Positions 5,358 through 10,054 of a DNA stretch of 10,286 nt are shown one piece after another. The translations under genes were made by a program, and so were the position numbers. Position 1 is the stretch's first letter. Each line of letters opens with the position of its first letter. Source of the stretch: JACKAN01 sp964502735 (GTDB lineage: Bacteria > Bdellovibrionota > Bdellovibrionia > Bdellovibrionales > UBA1609); the NCBI GenBank assembly GCA_964502735.1, contig CAZCYD010000079.1, positions 1 to 10,286 of the forward strand, read 5' to 3'. The notes beneath the pieces were generated by a model. That model saw nothing but the letters and a program-made list of their open reading frames with translations, did not search any database and was not told the origin of the DNA.

Positions 5358-5680
5358 TAGGTCAGGAGTCGTTTCTCTCGAAAACATACCTGATCTTCTC
5401 TCGCATGGTTACCAGTGTGTGCTGGCTCTTACTATCGAATCATTAGGGGTTACGTTATGCCCTAACTCTAACCACGGTCCTCACTCGACTTGGGCTATTC
5501 GCTTGCTCGAAGGCTTAGTATTTCGTTCTAAGCTACGTCTTTAGATTTCGTAAGTCTTACTTCATTCGGTATAATCCCGAACTGTAGAGCTTCTCGATCT
5601 TTTGGCCTAGGTCACCTGCGCTAGTTTCTTGTTTCCTAGGTGGGTCTAAGATAAACCCCTCACTAGCACGAGAAAACTTT
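5345..5680 (+). ncRNA. Candidate large structured RNA (about 330 nt), undescribed
   Basis: No convincing gene covers this stretch, yet GC is about 45 percent against 20-25 percent just upstream. Many perfect short stems follow one another. They are AGGTCAGG 5359-5366 with CCTGATCT 5389-5396 (one GU), with GTTT/AAAC nested inside; CCAG 5412-5415 with CTGG 5422-5425; TTAGGG 5443-5448 with CCCTAA 5460-5465; TTCG 5498-5501 with CGAA 5508-5511; and GCTTAG 5513-5518 with CTAAGC 5528-5533. Further stems are TTCGG 5565-5569 with CCGAA 5577-5581, GCTAGT 5620-5625 with ACTAGC 5662-5667, and GGGT 5642-5645 with ACCC 5655-5658. TTCTCG near the 5' end can close on CGAGAA near the 3' end. TCTCG occurs four times (5350, 5376, 5399, 5592). 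It does not resemble tmRNA, RNase P, SRP, 6S or tRNA motifs. The strand is a guess from the neighbouring genes. Confidence 0.5.
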
Positions 5681-5709
5681 TATTAAAAATAAGACTGGCT
5701 GTAAAATAA

Positions 5710-5751
5710 AAACTTATAACACCTGGTATTAAACTTATAACACTCAGTATT
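5710..5751. repeat. Two tandem 21-bp repeats, each carrying a dyad
   Basis: Copies at 5710-5730 and 5731-5751 match at 18 of 21 positions with a period of exactly 21 bp, two helical turns. Each contains a near-perfect dyad, TAACACCTGGTATTA (5717-5731) and TAACACTCAGTATTA (5738-5752). The copies differ at both members of one dyad pair (C-G in the first, T-A in the second), which preserves the symmetry. They lie just upstream of the proposed promoter of the recombination operon and look like paired operator sites or iterons. Confidence 0.65.
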
Positions 5752-5768
5752 AAAACATAAAAAATTGT

Positions 5769-5797
5769 TTTACATGATAGAAACGTTGTGTTTTAAG
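5769..5797 (+). promoter_or_regulatory. Possible promoter of the 5953 operon leader
   Basis: TTTACA (5769-5774, 5 of 6 to TTGACA) is followed after 17 bp by TTTAAG (5792-5797, 4 of 6 to TATAAT). Initiation would fall near 5804, which places the attenuator's complementary segment at the very 5' end of the transcript. This promoter is tentative; the phage may use another sigma factor. Confidence 0.3.
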
Positions 5798-5804
5798 TTG
5801 GTCC

Positions 5805-5814
5805 AAGTGCTAAG
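5805..5814 (+). promoter_or_regulatory. Candidate antiterminator segment
   Basis: AAGTGCTAAG is the exact reverse complement of CTTAGCACTT at 5896-5905, which occupies the loop and the 3' stem edge of the downstream terminator hairpin. Pairing would disrupt the apical stem. The segment can also fold locally (AGTG 5806-5809 with CACT 5816-5819), offering a competing state. Confidence 0.45.
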
Positions 5815-5863
5815 ACACTCATTAAAAAAAAGAATTAAGAAGTAACCCTTTCTTGTGTAAATA

Positions 5864-5941
5864 GAAACCCCTGGGGGGCTGAACCAATCCTTAAACTTAG
5901 CACTTAAGGTCTCAGTTCCCTGGGGTTTCGCCCTTTTTTTT
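5864..5941 (+). terminator. Long intrinsic terminator/attenuator before the annealing-protein gene
   Basis: GAAACCCC (5864-5871) pairs with GGGGTTTC (5922-5929). Inward there are GGG/CCC, CTGA/TCAG and an apical CCTTAA (5889-5894) with TTAAGG (5904-5909). Eight Ts follow at 5934-5941 after a short CG-rich spacer (GCCC). The T run abuts the AAGGAGT ribosome binding site of the 5953 gene. The hairpin therefore either ends an upstream RNA (perhaps the 5345-5680 candidate) or acts as a conditional attenuator for the operon. Confidence 0.78.
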
Positions 5942-5952
5942 AAGGAGTCTTT

Positions 5953-6687
5953 ATGTCTAAATCTTTTAAAACAACAAACGGAACTGAATTGTTGATCTCG
6001 AATATCCGCGGGAAGGATTATCTAGAGGTTAAATATAGATTAATTTGGTTTCGCGAGGAGCATCCGGATTGGTCGATTCAAACAGAAATAATTAAGTATG
6101 AAGAAAATACTTCCACAGTTAAGGCTCGAATTATAACCAATGATGGGCAAGTTATCGCAACAGCTCATAAAACAGAAGATAAAAAAGATTTTTATGATCA
6201 TCTCGAAAAAGCCGAAACTGGAGCGATTGGCAGAGCGTTAGCTTTGATCGGATACGGTACTCAATTCGCGCCAGAATTTGACGAGGGGGATCGAGTTGTA
6301 GACGCTCCCGCTCAGAGACCTAAATCAGCACCGAATCCTTTTAAAAAAGAAACTAAAGCCACATCTAACACGAGGCCTCAAAATGAAGCCAACAAAGCAG
6401 TTAATCAAGCAGATACTTTGATTGGCAAAATTAGTTTTGACCAGGCTCAGACATTAAAAAAGATAGGATTTTCTAAAGGTTTTAGCGTCGATCAGATGAA
6501 TTCTATTGTTAAAAAAATAGCATCAGTCGACCGATGGGGTGATATTGAACAAAAATATTTTAATGTTGTAAAAGAATACTTAGAAAAGAATTCTCCTAAA
6601 TCTAATAGTTCACAATCAGAAAAAGATTCTTCTCCGCCGTTAGATTCTTCCCCTTTTCCCTCAGAGGATGACTTTGTTCCATTTTAA
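5953..6687 (+). CDS. Putative single-strand annealing / ssDNA-binding recombination protein (Rad52/Sak-like)
   Basis: This 244-aa protein probably binds single-stranded DNA and promotes strand annealing in phage replication and recombination. The N-terminal domain (about 1-115) has beta-rich sequence and the motif EKAETGAIGRALALIGYGTQ at 85-104, seen in a group of phage and bacterial proteins with a Rad52/Sak-like annealing signature. A Pro/Lys-rich linker follows (115-155), then a helical segment (157-213, KISFDQAQTLKKIGFSKGFS). The Ser-rich tail ends in the acidic tip EDDFVPF, very like the SSB C-terminus (DDDIPF) that recruits replication proteins. AAGGAGT lies 4 nt before ATG. The next gene is a Gp157, a usual partner of phage annealing proteins. 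Exact family is uncertain; a plain ssDNA-binding protein is the alternative. Confidence 0.68.
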   Translation: MSKSFKTTNGTELLISNIRGKDYLEVKYRLIWFREEHPDWSIQTEIIKYEENTSTVKARIITNDGQVIATAHKTEDKKDFYDHLEKAETGAIGRALALIGYGTQFAPEFDEGDRVVDAPAQRPKSAPNPFKKETKATSNTRPQNEANKAVNQADTLIGKISFDQAQTLKKIGFSKGFSVDQMNSIVKKIASVDRWGDIEQKYFNVVKEYLEKNSPKSNSSQSEKDSSPPLDSSPFPSEDDFVPF

Positions 6688-6709
6688 TAAATAATAAAGG
6701 AGATCGAAC

Positions 6710-7237
6710 ATGAGTAATAGTTTACCCTCGGTTAAAAAGCCAAGTCTTTTAGATATGGGAAATGAATTCGCAGAAATCATGCGTTCTATCTATGAAGATC
6801 AAGCAGGTGAAATTACAGAAGAGCAAGAAAATAAGATTCAAGAGCTATTAGTTTCTACTAAAGAAAAAGTAACTAACTACTCTGCCGTTTTGAAACATTT
6901 AACCGCAGAAATTGAGATGGCTGAGCGCGCTGCTAGAGAGGCTCAAGAATACGCAGAAAAATGTTCTAAAATTATTGATCGTCTTCTTTATGTTGCAGGT
7001 CTTGTAATGAATAAGATGAATACAAAAAAATTAGAGGGTTTAAATGGAACTGGGTTTTTCATAAGAACGACTGAATCTTTAAAAGTAGAAATAGATCCAA
7101 ATGAGTTGCCGATTAAATTTCAGAGAACAGTGATTAAAACAGAGGCAGATAAAAGATTAATCAAAGAGGCAATTAAAAATGGTGAAACCGTACAGGGTTG
7201 TGTCATCGTAAATAAACAGAACGTAAATTGGAAATAA
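6710..7237 (+). CDS. Siphovirus Gp157-family protein
   Basis: This 175-aa protein matches the layout of the siphovirus Gp157 family. A long helical N-terminal two-thirds (about 15-105) includes an Ala/Glu-rich coiled-coil segment (AEIEMAERAAREAQEYAEKC). A compact C-terminal domain follows with FFIRTTESLKVEIDPNELPI, an FQRTVIKTEADKRLIKEAIK block and GCVIVNKQNV. The C-terminal pattern of a basic KxxIKxAIKxGxxVxG run is characteristic. The family is found in phages and bacteria and has been linked to phage resistance, but its biochemical role is unknown; its usual place is beside single-strand annealing proteins, as here. A near-ideal AAGGAGAT precedes ATG by 6 nt. It lies 22 nt after the upstream gene and 1 nt before the next, clearly one operon. 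Confidence 0.85.
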   Translation: MSNSLPSVKKPSLLDMGNEFAEIMRSIYEDQAGEITEEQENKIQELLVSTKEKVTNYSAVLKHLTAEIEMAERAAREAQEYAEKCSKIIDRLLYVAGLVMNKMNTKKLEGLNGTGFFIRTTESLKVEIDPNELPIKFQRTVIKTEADKRLIKEAIKNGETVQGCVIVNKQNVNWK

Positions 7238-7238
7238 C

Positions 7239-7523
7239 ATGGACATATATCAATTAGCTTTATCTAAGTGGGGCGAGGATAAACAGGTTTTAAAGATGGC
7301 AGAAGAGTGCTCTGAGTTAGCAGTAGAGTGTCATCACTGGGTTAGTCGTGGAAAATCAAATGAGAATAAATTTGCCGAAGAACTTGCAGATGTAATCATC
7401 ATGCTAGAGCAGATGAAACTAATAGTAAACCCGATCACTTTAAAACAAGCTATTTTAAATAAACAGTTAAAGTTACAGTCTCTCTTAGAGGTTAAGGGAT
7501 TTTCTGAAGATTTGGAGATTTAG
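7239..7523 (+). CDS. MazG-like nucleotide pyrophosphohydrolase
   Basis: This 94-aa protein is a small all-helical MazG/dUTPase-2-superfamily enzyme. The metal-binding signature is present: EECSE (E22, E23, E26) on the first helix and EELAD (E48, D51) on the second, the EExxE and ExxD pair that holds magnesium. Such enzymes hydrolyse nucleoside triphosphates to monophosphates and pyrophosphate; phage versions may clean the nucleotide pool or lower alarmone signals. The length is typical of single-domain phage MazG-like proteins. ATG follows the Gp157 stop after 1 nt, so translation is probably coupled. It ends the recombination operon before a gene-poor stretch. Substrate cannot be read from the sequence. 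Confidence 0.85.
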   Translation: MDIYQLALSKWGEDKQVLKMAEECSELAVECHHWVSRGKSNENKFAEELADVIIMLEQMKLIVNPITLKQAILNKQLKLQSLLEVKGFSEDLEI

Positions 7524-7534
7524 GATGATTAATT

Positions 7535-7618
7535 ATGCATGATATTTTCGTTACAGCCATGACTGGGCGTTGTTTCAGAAAATTAAAAATGATTTATTTG
7601 GAGGAGTTTAAGGTCTGA
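7535..7618 (+). CDS. Possible tiny ORF, 27 aa (doubtful)
   Basis: ATG 7535 lies 9 nt after AGGA and opens a 27-codon frame beginning MHDIFVTAMTGRCFRKLKMI. It directly follows the MazG-like gene. No domain is recognised, and the evidence is only the ribosome binding site and position. Confidence 0.2.
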   Translation: MHDIFVTAMTGRCFRKLKMIYLEEFKV

Positions 7619-7626
7619 GGGAAGGT

Positions 7627-7719
7627 ATGTGTGACTGGATGGACCTGGGTATTCTTAAGGTATGCCAGAATTCAGAAGGTCAAGCACTAGGCAAAAATGT
7701 CGATCTCCAACAAAACTAA
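7627..7719 (+). CDS. Possible tiny ORF, 30 aa (doubtful)
   Basis: ATG 7627 follows GAGGGAAGG and opens a 30-codon frame beginning MCDWMDLGILKVCQNSEGQA. Its 3' third overlaps the pseudoknot candidate, so translation and RNA folding would compete, or it is not a gene. No family is recognised. Confidence 0.2.
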   Translation: MCDWMDLGILKVCQNSEGQALGKNVDLQQN

Positions 7720-7759
7720 AACAGGCGTAGAGATCCGAAAATGCGCCTGACATTTTTGC
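7691..7759 (+). ncRNA. Candidate nested pseudoknot RNA element
   Basis: Three perfect stems interlock. Stem A is GCAAAAATGTC (7691-7701) with GACATTTTTGC (7749-7759). Stem B is GATCTC (7702-7707) with GAGATC (7730-7735), starting with no gap after the 5' strand of A. Stem C is AGGCG (7723-7727) with CGCCT (7744-7748), ending with no gap before the 3' strand of A. B and C cross, giving an H-type pseudoknot closed by an 11-bp stem. Such gap-free junctions would allow coaxial stacking, as in compact riboswitches and functional phage RNAs. The pairing alone fits either strand; plus is chosen from the flanking genes. Confidence 0.5.
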
Positions 7760-7810
7760 GACTCGGCAATCACTTAATCGGACTAATTCTAGATATGGTC
7801 CGAGCCTTCC

Positions 7811-7896
7811 CTGAGGCACTTGAATGATCCACCTCATAAGCAGATTAACAGTTTGCTTGCACAGAGATGGGGTGGATCACTGAGGCACTTGAATGA
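7811..7896. repeat. 17-bp direct repeat bracketing a 9-bp inverted repeat
   Basis: CTGAGGCACTTGAATGA occurs at 7811-7827 and again, identical, at 7880-7896. Between them TGATCCACC (7825-7833) is the exact inverse of GGTGGATCA (7871-7879). The enclosed 52-bp piece (7828-7879) thus looks like a tiny inverted-repeat cassette between direct repeats. It could be a miniature mobile element with target duplication, a recombination site, or a tandem duplication. Confidence 0.7.
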
Positions 7897-7959
7897 ACTA
7901 CTTTAGGGGCCTACCCAAGGGCGTAGGGAATCTTAAGAAAGCGAGAGAGGCGGGGAAGG

Positions 7960-8205
7960 ATGAGCGATAAACCAATTACAAGACTAATTCTAGATTTCCC
8001 TCACGGAGCATCTGTTAAGGACTGCGACTTCATTGCTCAAAAAGCACAAAGCGTTGTGATGGCCGGAGTGTCTGAAGGCGGTTTTGCTACGACAAACAAA
8101 TATGGAATGTACGTCGATGACATGAAGTTTAGTGAGGATACCATGCACTATACTTATGGGCACAGTCGAGACAAAGAAACCCCCAGCGATAAGGACCTGG
8201 TATGA
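7960..8205 (+). CDS. Hypothetical protein, 81 aa
   Basis: This 81-aa protein begins MSDKPITRLILDFPHGASVK and is not recognised. It looks compact and mixed alpha/beta, with an acidic middle (YVDDMKFSEDTMHYTYG) and a polar C-terminus. There is no signal peptide or membrane segment. ATG 7960 follows a purine-rich stretch; GAGAGG about 9 nt upstream is a fair ribosome binding site. The stop shares bases with the ATG of the pentapeptide gene (ATGA), so the two are co-translated. Its 5' end shares a 14-bp word with upstream position 7781, perhaps a relic duplication. Coding status is supported by the overlap; function unknown. Confidence 0.65.
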   Translation: MSDKPITRLILDFPHGASVKDCDFIAQKAQSVVMAGVSEGGFATTNKYGMYVDDMKFSEDTMHYTYGHSRDKETPSDKDLV

Positions 8206-8858
8206 ACGAAGCAGAACTTAAAGATATTTTAGACAAACACCACAAATGGTTAGACGGTGAGCCGGGAGGCGAGCGGGCGGACTTGAGATGCTCGCACTTG
8301 AAAGGCGCAGACTTAAGAGGCGCAGACTTAAGAGGCGCAGACTTGTGTGGTGCAAACTTGATTGGTGCAAACTTGATTGGTGCAAACTTGAATGGTGCAG
8401 ATTTGCGTGATGCAAGCTTGAGTGGCGCGAACTTGTGTGATGCAGATTTGCGTTATGTAGATTTGCGTAGTGCAAACCTAAACCCAATAAAAGAAGATTT
8501 TTTTAATAAGCTAAAACTCGCAAAAAGTGAAGTGGCCGGGCTCTATGACTACCTCATGCGAGGTAAAATTGACGGAAGTGCATACCATGGTGAGTGTGCG
8601 TGTTTCGTCGGAACGATAGCAAATCTTCGCAAAGAAAAATACTACGAATTATCTAATGGACTTAAGCCATCCTCTTCAAGCCCAACAGAGCGATGGTTTC
8701 TCGGAATCAGGAAAGGCGACACTCCACAATCAAATCAAATTGCAGGCATCACAAAAGAATGGATCGAAGAGTTTGCCAAGGCGAATGGAATTTCGCTTCC
8801 AAATTATAAACTAATTTCGAGTGTAGAATTTCCATCTGCTTTTGATGTGGGAACTTAG
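8202..8858 (+). CDS. Pentapeptide-repeat protein with conserved C-terminal domain
   Basis: The 218-aa product starts with a short helix (LKDILDKHHKWLDG) and GEPGGER. It continues with 14 consecutive A(D/N)LXX pentapeptides at about residues 26-95, which fold into a right-handed quadrilateral beta helix. The C-terminal part (about 100-215) carries the block GECACFVGTIANLR and then ERWFLGIRKGDTP and ITKEWIEEF, a domain commonly fused to such repeats in phage and bacterial proteins. In some pentapeptide proteins the helix mimics DNA, but that cannot be assumed here. At DNA level the repeat is a 15-bp unit with adjacent copies nearly identical, so it probably grows and shrinks by slippage. ATG overlaps the previous stop (ATGA). 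The biological role in phages is unknown. Confidence 0.9.
   Translation: MNEAELKDILDKHHKWLDGEPGGERADLRCSHLKGADLRGADLRGADLCGANLIGANLIGANLNGADLRDASLSGANLCDADLRYVDLRSANLNPIKEDFFNKLKLAKSEVAGLYDYLMRGKIDGSAYHGECACFVGTIANLRKEKYYELSNGLKPSSSSPTERWFLGIRKGDTPQSNQIAGITKEWIEEFAKANGISLPNYKLISSVEFPSAFDVGT
8277..8486 (+). repeat. 15-bp tandem repeat coding the pentapeptides
   Basis: Fourteen in-frame 15-bp units encode the pentapeptide array. Several neighbours are identical or nearly so: the AGGCGCAGACTTA type near 8302-8346, and the TTGATTGGTGCAAAC type twice in a row near 8354-8388. Later units diverge. The pattern suggests recent unit duplication in the middle of the array. Confidence 0.85.
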
Positions 8859-8859
8859 A

Positions 8860-9135
8860 ATGGACACCATCTTAGTTAAAGGCCTTATAGGAATATTCGC
8901 TCTTTCGCTAATTATCATCATGTATGAAATCTATATTGATACGACCTTTCAGGGGCTCATTAAGGTCATTCAGTCGATGCGACAAGAGCATTATGACAAC
9001 ACCAAAGAAGTGCTTAAGTCGATTGATTCGGCGGTGTCATCTGCGGATTCTCAGAAAAAAGAATTGATCCAAGTGTTCAATAATTTTTCACGTCATCTAA
9101 TCAAAGAAAAACCAAACAAAAGGAAAAAGTCATGA
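8860..9135 (+). CDS. Small membrane-anchored protein with coiled-coil tail, 91 aa
   Basis: The 91-aa product has a single N-terminal hydrophobic segment (about residues 5-26, VKGLIGIFALSLIIIMYEIY) fitting one transmembrane helix. A hydrophilic, predicted helical part follows (IKVIQSMRQEHYDNTKEVLK) with a heptad-like pattern, and a very basic end (KEKPNKRKKS). The start at ATG 8860, one base after the pentapeptide stop, is preferred; upstream TTG 8842 and ATG 8845 would overlap that gene more. The architecture resembles small phage inner-membrane proteins, including i-spanins or superinfection-exclusion factors, but no family is recognised and there is no lysis gene beside it. The stop overlaps the XRE gene (ATGA). 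Confidence 0.65.
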   Translation: MDTILVKGLIGIFALSLIIIMYEIYIDTTFQGLIKVIQSMRQEHYDNTKEVLKSIDSAVSSADSQKKELIQVFNNFSRHLIKEKPNKRKKS

Positions 9136-9401
9136 GGAAAGATTTCGGGCGAATCATCAAAAAGCTTAGAACGAATGCGGGCTTAAGTCAGAAGGAAGTG
9201 TCTGCAGCTTTGGGGCACAAAAGCTCACAATTTATTTCCAACATCGAAAGGGGTGTGGCCTTTCCGCCGGCCAAGAACATTAAAACGATGGCTAGGCTTT
9301 ACAAGACAGATCCGAAGTACATCGCGGTTCTTTTGACAAGGTTAAGGCTTAAGGAATTCGAAAGAGATTTACGGAAAGAATACAAAAGCATTTTGGAATA
9401 G
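9132..9401 (+). CDS. XRE/Cro-family HTH transcriptional regulator
   Basis: This 89-aa protein is a Cro/C1-type (XRE) HTH regulator. The five-helix domain spans about residues 5-66: FGRIIKKLRTNAGLSQKEVS, then AALGHKSSQFISNIERG with the recognition helix, and FPPAKNIKTMARLYKTDPKY. The remaining 20 residues are a charged helix (RLKEFERDLRKEYKSIL), too short for a separate ligand or protease domain, so it is Cro-like rather than a LexA/CI-type repressor. It binds DNA as a dimer by family analogy. It is co-translated with the membrane protein upstream (ATGA overlap). It is the best candidate in the window to bind the dyads at 5049-5124 or 5717-5752, though this is unproven. Confidence 0.85.
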   Translation: MRKDFGRIIKKLRTNAGLSQKEVSAALGHKSSQFISNIERGVAFPPAKNIKTMARLYKTDPKYIAVLLTRLRLKEFERDLRKEYKSILE

Positions 9402-9403
9402 GG

Positions 9404-9447
9404 GTGCCCGCCGGGAGCCCATGCTACGGCCAAATCCCGGCACTTTT
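9404..9447 (+). terminator. GC-rich hairpin after the XRE gene (weak terminator or start-site sequestration)
   Basis: CCGGGA (9411-9416) pairs with TCCCGG (9435-9440), and GTG (9404-9406) with CAC (9441-9443) around a CCCG bulge; four Ts follow at 9444-9447. The T run is short, so termination would be partial. ATG 9421 lies in the 18-nt loop and GGGAG in the stem, so the hairpin might instead hide that start. Confidence 0.45.
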
Positions 9448-9543
9448 AAAGGGGGGGCTTTGATATTAACGGCAATTATCCTTCTCAGTCTGGCGGGTCT
9501 CATTGTTTGGGCTGTGTTGAGAGAAATCGACAAGGATATGTGA
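9421..9543 (+). CDS. Tiny single-pass membrane protein, 27-40 aa
   Basis: From ATG 9421 the frame gives 40 aa (MLRPNPGTFKGGALILTAII and so on). From TTG 9460, behind an AGGGGGGG purine run, it gives 27 aa. Both contain one strongly hydrophobic helix (ALILTAIILLSLAGLIVWAV) and end in a charged REIDKDM. The stop overlaps the next ATG (TGATG), an arrangement matching real genes here. The hairpin over 9404-9443 makes the TTG start attractive. Small one-helix phage membrane proteins include holin-like and exclusion factors; nothing identifies this one. Confidence 0.5.
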   Translation: MLRPNPGTFKGGALILTAIILLSLAGLIVWAVLREIDKDM

Positions 9544-9725
9544 TGGAAGAAATTATTGAGATGACTGTGGAGGGTGGGATCTCAGCGGGCCTAATAGTTG
9601 GTATGCTCATGCTTGTGTGGATCATGATGTTTTTGATCTATATCGGGATGGAAATGGGATCTTATATCATAAGAAATATCATAAGAAAGGCTAAAGATGG
9701 CGGCGAAGAAAAGAGAAAAAATTAA
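9543..9725 (+). CDS. Small membrane protein, 60 aa
   Basis: ATG 9543 starts a 60-aa protein sharing a base with the preceding stop (TGATG). A hydrophobic helix spans about residues 12-37 (GISAGLIVGMLMLVWIMMFL then IYIG), followed by a basic tail (RNIIRKAKDGGEEKRKN), a positive-inside pattern that predicts a cytoplasmic C-terminus. A longer reading from TTG 9507 exists but overlaps the previous gene and adds polar residues before the helix, so it is less likely. Together with 9421-9543 it forms a tandem pair of one-helix proteins, an arrangement seen for phage holin/antiholin-like pairs, but no family match is claimed. The 3' end overlaps the next gene by 29 nt. Confidence 0.6.
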   Translation: MEEIIEMTVEGGISAGLIVGMLMLVWIMMFLIYIGMEMGSYIIRNIIRKAKDGGEEKRKN

Positions 9726-10026
9726 AGTAGGGTCTTTTGTTTATGTAAAAGAAAAGGCCTATAAAAACGTTAAATATTATGGCGTTGTTACTGAGTCATT
9801 CAGTGACATGATTCAGATTTACGGAAGTGGATATAAGACCATTGGATTTCATGAGTTTGATCTAGATGAAATTCTGGTAACGCCGGTTGAAAAAGAAAAG
9901 ATCAAATTTTTATTCGATCAGGAAATTCTAGAAGCCAGGAACCAAGCAATTAAAGCCGAAATAAAATTTAAAGAAAAGCAAAACGAATTAGCTGAGGTTA
10001 CTGCGATGGTTGAAAAATATTTATAA
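9697..10026 (+). CDS. Hypothetical protein with SH3-like N-terminus and coiled coil, 109 aa
   Basis: The 109-aa product opens with a basic stretch (MAAKKREKIK). A beta-rich segment follows (about 10-60, VGSFVYVKEKAYKNVKYYGV then IQIYGSGYKTIGFHEFD) that looks like a small SH3/KOW-type barrel. The end is a long charged helix (about 68-109, KEKIKFLFDQEILEARNQAI onward) likely to form a coiled coil. AAAGG lies about 5 nt before ATG 9697, and the start is 29 nt inside the upstream gene. No family is recognised. It is probably cytoplasmic and perhaps nucleic-acid-binding from its charge, which is a guess. Confidence 0.6.
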   Translation: MAAKKREKIKVGSFVYVKEKAYKNVKYYGVVTESFSDMIQIYGSGYKTIGFHEFDLDEILVTPVEKEKIKFLFDQEILEARNQAIKAEIKFKEKQNELAEVTAMVEKYL

Positions 10027-10054
10027 TTCACAAACTTTTTAAGGGGTGAGGGAG

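Larger units (their letters stand above)
7524..7959. other. Gene-poor stretch rich in RNA-like structure
   Basis: Between the MazG-like gene and the 7960 gene no long frame is convincing on either strand. It holds two tiny frames of doubtful value, an orphan Shine-Dalgarno-like GGAGGAG at 7600-7606 with no start codon at the right distance, and the pseudoknot candidate 7691-7759. It also holds a hairpin CGGAC 7779-7783 with GTCCG 7798-7802, the repeat structure 7811-7896 and a CCTAC/GTAGG hairpin at about 7910-7927. GC is higher than in the preceding operon. It may be one or more small RNAs or a decayed gene. Confidence 0.5.

Noticed and set aside
5338..5544. A 68-codon plus-strand frame from TTG 5338 inside the structured region
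   Set aside because: It starts at a TTG within another gene with no ribosome binding site, shows no family pattern, and is better explained by the dense stem pairing of the stretch.
5570..5575. A perfect TATAAT inside the structured region as a promoter
   Set aside because: No acceptable -35 lies 16-18 bp upstream, and the hexamer sits in the loop of a TTCGG/CCGAA hairpin.
5345..5680. tmRNA, RNase P, SRP, 6S RNA, group I/II intron or tRNA identity
   Set aside because: I looked for a tmRNA tag and acceptor ends, RNase P conserved blocks, intron cores and tRNA arms on both strands and saw none.
7655..7837. A 60-codon minus-strand frame in the gene-poor stretch
   Set aside because: It has no recognisable motif or good start and runs through the inverted repeats of the pseudoknot.
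7524..7959. CRISPR array
   Set aside because: Only two copies of a 17-bp repeat exist, with an inverted-repeat interior, no regular spacers and no cas genes.
8218..8487. An 89-codon minus-strand frame with HHSSL/HHANL-like repeats
   Set aside because: It is the mirror of the 15-bp pentapeptide repeat, which stays open on the opposite strand by periodicity.
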